Source of the DNA: CAWBVG01 sp963792175
GTDB lineage: Bacteria; Acidobacteriota; Vicinamibacteria; Vicinamibacterales; CAVVIG01
DNA length: 64,000 bases
Direction of reading: 5' to 3'
NCBI GenBank assembly: GCA_963792175.1
Contig: CAWBVG010000039.1
Location: 248,001-312,000 of the forward strand
Every line of letters starts with the position of its first letter. Positions within the stretch are counted from its first letter, which is position 1. Both the position numbers and the translations under genes were made by a program. The notes under the pieces are model-generated. The model ran no database searches and was not told the DNA's origin. It saw nothing but the letters and a program-made list of their open reading frames with translations. This document shows, one piece after another, positions 58,173 through 64,000 of this stretch.

Positions 58173-58967
58173 GGCTTGCAGCAGTCGGTGCCGCAGCAGG
58201 GTTGCGGCGCTGGCTTGGTGGCGCGCACGAACGCGCTGGCGAACCGCCCGTCGGCGATGTCATAGACGCGCCAGCGCTCCAGATCGACGCCGCTGAATCC
58301 GGCGCGCGTCAACTTGCCGCGGTACTCTTCCTCCTCGAGCGCGCCGGCGATGCACCCGATCCACGCTTCGGCGTCGCGACGGATGTCGTCCGGCACCTCG
58401 CCGCGCACCACGACGTCGGACACGGCGAATCGCCCGCCCGGCTTCAAGACGCGGAAGGCTTCGGCGATCACGCGATCCTTGTCGGGCGAGAGATTGATCA
58501 CGCAGTTGGAGATGATGACGTCCACCGAGCAGTCGGGCAGCGGGATCTGTTCGATCTCGCCTTTGAGGAACTCGACGTTGCCGACGCCGGCCTTGCGCTG
58601 GTTCTCGCGCGCGAGCGCGAGCATGTCGTCGGTCATGTCGAGCCCGTAGACCTTGCCGGTCGGACCGACGCGTCGCGCCGACAGCAGGACGTCGATGCCG
58701 CCGCCCGATCCGAGATCGAGCACGGTTTCGCCTGCCTTGAGCTCGATCAGCGCCGTCGGGTTGCCGCAGCCGAGCGAGGCAGCGACCGCGGCGTCGGGCA
58801 GCGTGCCGCGCTCGCTGTCGCTGTACAGGTTCTCCGTGATCTCTTCGGCCCCGCAGCAGCTCGTTCCCGAGCAGCAGCTGGCATCCTTCGCGCCCGATGC
58901 CGCGAGCCGCGCCGCCGCGCCGTATTTCTCCTGAATCTGCTCCTTCAAGCCGGTCGTCGGTGTCCAT
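58169..58967 (-). CDS. arsM: Arsenite S-adenosylmethionine methyltransferase (frameshift near 58,945)
   Basis: ArsM methylates trivalent arsenic with AdoMet to products that are volatile or less toxic. The methyltransferase motifs are LDLGSGGGIDVLLSAR and VYGLDMTDDMLALA. Arsenic-binding Cys lie in SLGCGNPTAL, SNCVINLSPD and WIGCIAGALEE, with extra Cys pairs at both ends (SCCSGTSCCG, CCGTDCCKP). ATG 58967 with AGGAGG eight bases upstream is the best start but is one frame away from KEQIQEKYG; TTG 58948 is the in-frame alternative, so one base is probably extra near 58,945. Confidence 0.93.
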
Positions 58968-58984
58968 GATCGTGCCTCCTTTAA

Positions 58985-59036
58985 ATTCGCCTAGACGAAT
59001 ATATGGAGGTCATGCTATATTTGTCAAGGCGAATAT
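58985..59036. promoter_or_regulatory. Divergent ars promoter and ArsR operator
   Basis: ATTCG-N6-CGAAT (58985-59000) is an inverted repeat, and a further GCGAATATAT lies directly before the arsR start. TATATT (59016-59021) is a plausible -10 for arsR. The region between arsM and arsR is far more AT-rich than its neighbours. Confidence 0.65.
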
Positions 59037-59435
59037 ATGAGCACCCGGCTGACCCACATCGAAGCGCTGTTCAAGGCTCTCGCGGATGCCACGCGGCTGC
59101 GCATCCTCGCGCTGCTCGTCGGCGGCGAGATTTGCGTCTGCGAGATGCACGACGCGCTGAAGCTTCCGCAGCCGACGGTCTCGCGCCACCTTGCGTACCT
59201 CCGGCGCGCGGGCTTGGTCGAGACCCGGCGGGAAGGATTATGGATCCACTATCGGCTGGCGTCGCTCGACGACACGGTCCTGCGCACGTTGACCGACATC
59301 GTGAAGCACGCGCTCACGCACGTCGACACCATCGCCAAGGACGGCGAGCGGCTCCGTAAGGCGACCGGCTGCTGTCTCAAGGCGGTCGAGGCGCCGCGCA
59401 GCCTGGCTTGCTGCGGCGAAGAGGCGCCGGCATGA
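59037..59435 (+). CDS. arsR: ArsR arsenic-responsive repressor
   Basis: The 132-residue winged helix has FKALADATRLRILALLVGG, the metal-binding motif ICVCEMHDALKLP (Cys-Val-Cys in the alpha-3 helix), the recognition helix LPQPTVSRHLAYLRRAG and extra Cys near the C-terminus (TGCCLKAVE, LACCGEE). Binding of arsenite to the Cys releases it from DNA. It is divergent from arsM-arsC and shares the operator with it. The stop overlaps the arsN2 start. Confidence 0.94.
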   Translation: MSTRLTHIEALFKALADATRLRILALLVGGEICVCEMHDALKLPQPTVSRHLAYLRRAGLVETRREGLWIHYRLASLDDTVLRTLTDIVKHALTHVDTIAKDGERLRKATGCCLKAVEAPRSLACCGEEAPA

Positions 59436-59923
59436 GCGGCGTCAACGTCGAACCGGCGGCTCCGCACGATCTGGCCGCGATGGAGGCGCTGCTGACGGCC
59501 AATCAGCTGCCGACGGCCGGACTGAGGGAGTCCCTCGGAACCGCGCTCGTCGCCCGGGTCGGCAGCCGCACGATCGGGTCCGTCGCTCTCGAAGTCTATC
59601 CGTCAGGCGTGTTGCTGCGATCGGTGGCGGTGGACAGCGCGTGGCGCGGCCGCGGTATCGGCCATCAACTGACGAGCGCGGGGCTCGACCTGGCGCGAAG
59701 CCTCGGCGCCGAGGCCGCCTACCTGCTGACGACGACCGCGGGCGAGTTCTTTCCGCGCTTTGGCTTCTCCCGCGTCGAGCGCGCGGATGTACCCGACGAT
59801 GTCAAAGAGTCGATCGAGTTCCGGTCCGCGTGCCCGTCGAGCGCGCTCGTGATGCGCGCGGCGCTCACTGGACATGAACACGCGGTATCCTTGCCCGGAC
59901 ACACGTTCGGGGAGGGCCGTTGA
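59432..59923 (+). CDS. arsN2: ArsN2-type GNAT N-acetyltransferase
   Basis: The GNAT fold is shown by LRSVAVDSAWRGRGIGHQL (acetyl-CoA loop). The ArsN2-type end, YLLTTTAGEFFPRFGFSRVE, RADVPDDVKESIEF and SACPSSALVM, is typical of ars-operon acetyltransferases. Some family members protect against organoarsenicals such as arsinothricin. The ATG overlaps the arsR stop. The start and length (163 residues) fit the family. Confidence 0.86.
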   Translation: MSGVNVEPAAPHDLAAMEALLTANQLPTAGLRESLGTALVARVGSRTIGSVALEVYPSGVLLRSVAVDSAWRGRGIGHQLTSAGLDLARSLGAEAAYLLTTTAGEFFPRFGFSRVERADVPDDVKESIEFRSACPSSALVMRAALTGHEHAVSLPGHTFGEGR

Positions 59924-59953
59924 TAGACGCAGGAAGTCTTTCGCACACGGTCG

Positions 59954-60601
59954 ATGCGGTGCAATGCGGCGCTGTTTGACCGGCGACCGCTCGCCGTCTC
60001 CGAACGCAAGCAGGTCGCGCGATGGATCGCGTCGCGGCAGGGTTTGCCCGGCGCCTACGCCGAGACGTTTGCCGGCTTTGCTGCCGAACGCAACAAGGGC
60101 ATTGTCGTCTTCACGGGCGAGCGCATCACGTCCGCATCGGCGCGGCACATCGTCGGCGAGGAGGCCTGTCGTGCACTGCGGTCGCTCGGCGTGCGCGACC
60201 GTGTGGTCTCCGCAGCGCTCGATCGAGCCTGCGACGGGCTGATGCGCTGTCTCGAGCGGGCCGCACTCGATCCGCGCAGGACGAACCCGGGGCTGTTCTG
60301 CTGCGGGAAGTGCAGCGTGGGGTTGTGGCGAAATCTTCTCTCGGGCAGCCTGAATAGACGGGAAGAGCGGCTCCGCCGAGGCGCGGGGCATCTGCACTCC
60401 ACGCGCGACGGCAACGGCCAGTGGCGCCGGTTCCCGTTCTGGTACACCGTCCTGGCGCTCAGCGAGATGGATGCCCCTGAGGCATTACGCGAACTGAGGT
60501 ATGCGGCGCCCGTACTCGAGCGCGCCGCTGGCAGCACGGCCCACGGCATCTACGCCCGACGCCGCCGCGAACTCGCCGTCAGAGCGCTCGGACAGATTTA
60601 G
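59954..60601 (+). CDS. Unrecognised 215-residue protein next to arsN2
   Basis: A basic, mostly helical protein with a central Cys cluster (GLFCCGKCSVGLWRN) that could bind zinc or arsenic, a possible N-terminal domain (QVARWIASRQGLPGAYAETF) and a C-terminal helix (ALRELRYAAPVLERAAG). I do not recognise a family. It begins 30 bases after arsN2 and may belong to the arsenic transcript. Its end overlaps the convergent lipoprotein gene by 23 bases. Confidence 0.65.
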   Translation: MRCNAALFDRRPLAVSERKQVARWIASRQGLPGAYAETFAGFAAERNKGIVVFTGERITSASARHIVGEEACRALRSLGVRDRVVSAALDRACDGLMRCLERAALDPRRTNPGLFCCGKCSVGLWRNLLSGSLNRREERLRRGAGHLHSTRDGNGQWRRFPFWYTVLALSEMDAPEALRELRYAAPVLERAAGSTAHGIYARRRRELAVRALGQI

Positions 60602-61293
60602 CGCTTCTCTCGGCCTGGTTATTCAACGCGGCTCGGACAACATCACCAGCGTCAGGGGCGACTGCGTCGGGCACGTTCACGACCCGTTCGACCGGTCGAT
60701 ACCCGGACTTCGTGGCCCGCAGGCGATACTGCCCGCTGAGTACGGGAGCGAAGCGGAAGGTCCCCTCCGAAGGTCCACCGTTCTGCCCTGTGGTCGCGAT
60801 CCGGTTGCCGCTGCGATCGTCCGAGAGCGTCAATTCGACATTGGTCATGGCCGTGTTCGACACATCCCTGACCGCGCCACTCAGGTCGTAGGCCATCTGC
60901 GGGACCGCGCCATCGTCGCCAACCACCACGAGAACGGAGGCCGTGACGGTCTCATCACCAGCACGCAGGGTCGCGGTGATGGTGGCGCTGCCGGGTTCTT
61001 CCATCGACGTCACATGGCCACGGACGACCCCGGCGGTCGCTGGCGTTGGACGTGGTCCACACCACTGCATCGGTCACGTCGACGCCCTCGCGGGCATCGA
61101 CAGGCGATGCGGCGACTTGCTCGAGCGCGCGGCAATTGAGCGCGTCGTCCCGGCCTTCGCAGGACACGTTGAGCACGGGAAGCGATGTCGTCTTTGCCGA
61201 CGACAGCGGGTGCACGTTACACGCGGCCATGACGATGGTCACAACCAGCGGCAAGGCACGGCGCGATCTGAACAGCAAGCGGAAGTACTCCAT
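60579..61293 (-). CDS. Lipoprotein with Ig-like and regulatory-like domains (frameshift near 61,040)
   Basis: A lipobox (VTIVMAACN, Cys at about residue 25) marks a lipoprotein. An Ig-like (BIG2-type) region follows, with VVWTTSNA before the break and GSATITATLRAGDETVTASV after it, then a carboxypeptidase-regulatory-like domain (GTFRFAPVLSGQYRLRATKS). Both domains are common in cell-surface proteins of this phylum. The last strand ends near 60,590. It may serve as a surface or periplasmic adhesin; function is inferred only from the fold. Confidence 0.7.
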
Positions 61294-61558
61294 CGATTCG
61301 CATCATCCCGGCCGCGTGCGACCATGCGGAGGCGTTCGCGTCACATGTGCGCAAACAAATGGCGGCGCCGCACCCAACGTCAATGCGCAGTGTTGTTACT
61401 GTTGAGGCCTGACGTTCTTTTGACTGCTTGAAGTCGGTGCCGAATCCTGGAAATCGGTACGTCCAAGCCGGCTGGAGCCTTCGGCGTGCAAGAAAAGAGC
61501 CCGCCCTCAAGGCGAAACCGTGTTGAATCGCGGTCGGTGCAGCGAGCCGCGCGTCTGG

Positions 61559-61795
61559 CTAGTAAAGGGATCGCAAAGGTCTGGCAACGGCCGCCGACGG
61601 CGCCAGCGTCCAGCCGTCGTGCAGCAGGCGCTCTTCGATGTCGCGTTGATGCTGGATGGCGCTGTAGGCTTCGCGGAAGAACGTCGTGTGGGTTTCTTCG
61701 CGAGCGGTGACGAGGACCAGGACACCTGCGTCGGTGTGCGCCCGGCGGACCACCATCCGCTCGTCGCCGCGGGTAAACGACCTGTACCACCCCAC
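61559..61795 (-). CDS. Unrecognised 78-residue protein
   Basis: A short alpha/beta protein (RMVVRRAHTDAGVLVLVTAR, AIQHQRDIEERLLHDGWTL). Codon use fits the neighbours and the end is natural, but no family is recognised. It lies between the lipoprotein gene and the third TonB receptor on the same strand. Confidence 0.55.
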   Translation of the reverse strand: MGWYRSFTRGDERMVVRRAHTDAGVLVLVTAREETHTTFFREAYSAIQHQRDIEERLLHDGWTLAPSAAVARPLRSLY

Positions 61796-61853
61796 GCTGG
61801 AGACTATCGGGCCATCGCCCGAAGGTCGTGACGACGGCGGTGTAAATTCTGCG

Positions 61854-61888
61854 CAAAAAACAAACGGCCGGGCAAGTCGCCCGGCCGT
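61854..61888 (-). terminator. Intrinsic terminator of TonB receptor 3
   Basis: On the minus strand a perfect stem (ACGGCCGGGC, loop GACTT, GCCCGGCCGT) is followed by a T-rich run (TTGTTTTTTG). It lies 26 bases past the receptor stop and is the clearest rho-independent terminator in the window. Confidence 0.9.
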
Positions 61889-61914
61889 CTGTCACCGCGA
61901 GATCGCTCTTCTCG

Positions 61915-64000
61915 TTAGAAGTTCAGTCGGAACGCCAACTGAACCTGACGTGCCGTCCCGAGTCCGACCGTGCGTCCGACCGTGCTCGTCAACGTTCCGA
62001 AGTTACCGGCTGCGGCAGCGGTGAACGCCTGTCCTGGCTGCACTTTGTTCGCCTCTGTCGTCGCCGCGGTCGGCAGCGCGTTCGGCAGCGTCGCCACCGG
62101 ATTCTGGAAGTTGGCCCGGTCGAACAGGTTGAAGATCTCGACACGGAACTCCGCGTTGCGCGTCGTGCTGCCAAACGGGAAGTGCTTGGACAGCACCATG
62201 TCGATCTGCCCGAATCCCGGACCGTGCAGCGATCCGCGTTCGAGGTTTCCATACGTGCCGGGCTTCGGCGTCGAAAAGGCCGCGGGATTCAAGAACAGCA
62301 GCCCGCCGTTCGAAATGAACGGATCCACGCCAGAAACGAGATCCGGCCTGCGCACGTTGCGAGTCGAGCCGCCATTCGGCGTGTTGATCACTGCGGTGCG
62401 CCCGGCCGCGGGATTGTTGAACACGGTGCCGGCGCCATCGACGTAGACGATGTCCGGCCGCGTGATGCGGACATCGATCGGCAGCCCACTACGAGCGTTG
62501 GCGATTCCGCCGATGTCCCATCCGCCCAGAACGTAGTCGGCGATTCCAGTTGCCGGTTTCGCCCGTCCACGACCGTATGGGATCTGGTACAGCGCGCCCA
62601 GTGTGAACGTATGGCGCACGTCGAAGGCGTTGTATCCGGTGTCGTAATCGTAATCCGCGAGCGTCTGCGCCGCGTTGCCGACCGTCAGGGCTTCGTTCGA
62701 GCCGCTCGTATTGCCAAAGCTGCGTGACAGCGTGTACTGCGCGTTTACCGAGAGGCCGCGCACGGAGCGGCGCGTCAGCCCGAGCTGCAGGGCGTTGTAA
62801 TTGTCGTGGCCGCCGCTGGTCTTGGTGTCGATTTCCGCGTACGGATTCTGCACTCCGGTCACGGCGCCGGTCGCATCGCGCTGGACGATCGAGAACTGTC
62901 GAATGACGAACGCAGCGTTTGCAGGATTCGGGTTTGTGACGACGGAGACGATGGGATTGGCGATGCTGCGCAGAAAGAGGTTACGGCCCTGCGCCCCGAC
63001 ATAGGCCGCCGTCACCGCGACATGTCCACCGAGCTCTTGCTGGACGGAGGCGGTGTACTGCCAGATCTGCTCGGGAATCGTGTATTCGTTTCGATACGCG
63101 CGGGGCTGGAACGATCGATTGTTGGGGGTGTTGATGAACGTCGCAGGTCGCGACGGCCGGATCCAGCGGGTAGGCGAGCGCCGGTCCCGACGACAGCGTC
63201 ACGCTGACGCGGTCGGAGTCTGCAATCGTCTGCACCTGATCTTCAGTCTGGCCTGGGCCTACGAACATTCCGAAGCCTGCTCTGATGATCGTCTTGTCGG
63301 TCGCGGAGTAGGTGGCGCCGACGCGTGGCTGGATATTGTTCTTCTTCGTGATGTACACCGGCGTCGATGGCGGGTCGATCACACCCGTATCGACGTTGAA
63401 TTTCACCTGCAGCCCGTTGGCTTCGTGAATCATCGAGTAGTAGTCGTAGCGCACGCCGTAGTTCAACGTCAGCTTCGGGCTGGCGTGGAATTCGTCCTGG
63501 GCGTACGCGATGTAGTACTCCTGCCGAATGTGCCGCTCGCCGGTTGCGCCGTTGTTGAAGACGCTCGGCGCGCTTTCGTCGCCCAGGAACTGAATGCCCG
63601 ACGGCTGGTTGGCCAGAAATGCATTGACGTTCTGGAACGTATAGGTCGTGCCGCCAAGGCGATCAGTCGACATCCTGATCATGCGAAGTTCGCCGCCGAC
63701 CTTCAGGAAGTGATTTCCGCGCAGCGAGCTCAGCGAATCGATGAACGACAGCGTATAGGGGTCGTACGGCTGCGCGCGTCCGTTCTGGGCGCTGTTCGCA
63801 CGGACCAGACCGCCCGGGACAGTGATACCCGAGCTCGAGCCCTGGCCGGCGATGCCGTTGTTCGCCACCGAACCCGTCAGGTTGATAATGGCCGCCGACA
63901 CGACCGACGCCGCGGAGGGCACGACGCCGGCGATGTTCGTCGGCGCCGCGTTGTAGCCGAACTTGAACTCGTTCGTCGTTTTGTCCGACAGGACACCCTG
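61915..64000 (-). CDS. TonB-dependent receptor, Oar type (third; 5' end outside window, frameshift near 63,148)
   Basis: The gene runs off the right edge, so the signal peptide, regulatory domain and plug are missing. The visible part is barrel: LRGNHFLKVGGELRMIRMST, RQEYYIAYAQDEFHASPKLT and LTLNYGVRYDYYSMIHEANG. After a frame change near 63,148 come QIWQYTASVQQELGGHVAVT, NAQYTLSRSFGNTSG and the last strand TARQVQLAFRLNF. The family is the large Oar/CarboxypepD_reg receptor of Acidobacteria. An intrinsic terminator follows. Confidence 0.86.

Overview
The window looks like a chromosome segment from a high-GC, Gram-negative soil bacterium of the Acidobacteriota, most probably the Vicinamibacteria. 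This is an inference from content, not from a marker gene. It rests on three Oar/CarboxypepD_reg-type TonB-dependent receptors, a Ser/Thr kinase fused to a TolB-like propeller, secreted PQQ-dependent and Tat-exported proteins, and tightly packed operons with ATGA/GTGA overlaps. There is no rRNA, tRNA, CRISPR array, transposase or phage gene. About half of the genes are broken by single-base frame changes while both halves keep strong family similarity. The likeliest reason is residual indel error in a long-read or metagenomic assembly, so I annotate these as one CDS each and give the approximate break.

Layout. 0-5.2 kb: a coiled-coil DUF4175-like protein, a vWA/GATase-like membrane protein and a caspase-fold protein without a catalytic Cys. 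5.2-5.5 kb: a large nested inverted repeat between convergent genes. 5.5-15.4 kb: rhomboid protease, NTF2-like protein, Tat-exported DsrE-like protein, AraC regulator, amidohydrolase, amidase, lipocalin-like protein, PQQ dehydrogenase and cupin. 15.4-19.3 kb: an NHL-repeat protein and a Ser/Thr kinase with dense frameshifts. 19.4-23.7 kb: leucine biosynthesis (a leuA without its regulatory domain, a divergent LysR regulator, leuD, leuC). 23.8-26.1 kb: subtilase and outer-membrane barrel. 26.1-31.4 kb: a zinc/manganese-type ABC transporter (binding protein and permease, no ATPase) with a porin-like protein and small metal-motif proteins, then a second HMGL-type synthase. 31.6-38.0 kb: a MEDS-domain sensor protein and two ECF sigma/membrane-protein operons, one carrying two HEAT-repeat proteins. 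38.2-42.8 kb: M28 peptidase, citrate synthase, a short YacG-type zinc protein, an ArsR-SRPBCC operon with a clear promoter and operator, and a BNR-type propeller.

42.8-47.4 kb is the most unusual stretch. A Ppx/GppA phosphatase is fused in one ORF to a thymidylate-kinase-like domain and followed by a second thymidylate-kinase-like protein whose Walker A Lys is Arg. Divergent from it are a CHAD (polyphosphate-binding) protein and a SixA phosphohistidine phosphatase. I read this as a candidate polyphosphate/nucleotide signalling module.

47.4-64 kb: DUF6526 protein, orphan OmpR-type regulator, secreted protein, glycosyltransferase plus PHP phosphoesterase, two large TonB receptors, GDPD phosphodiesterase, an arsenic detoxification cluster (arsC-arsM divergent from arsR-arsN2), a lipoprotein and a third TonB receptor cut by the window edge.

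A further recurrent signal is a family of 7-nt-period intergenic repeats (TAGGGAT, TAGGGGC, TAGGTGC, GTTAAAA). Several begin at the stop codon of the upstream gene. Because 7 is not a multiple of 3, they place stop codons in every forward frame.
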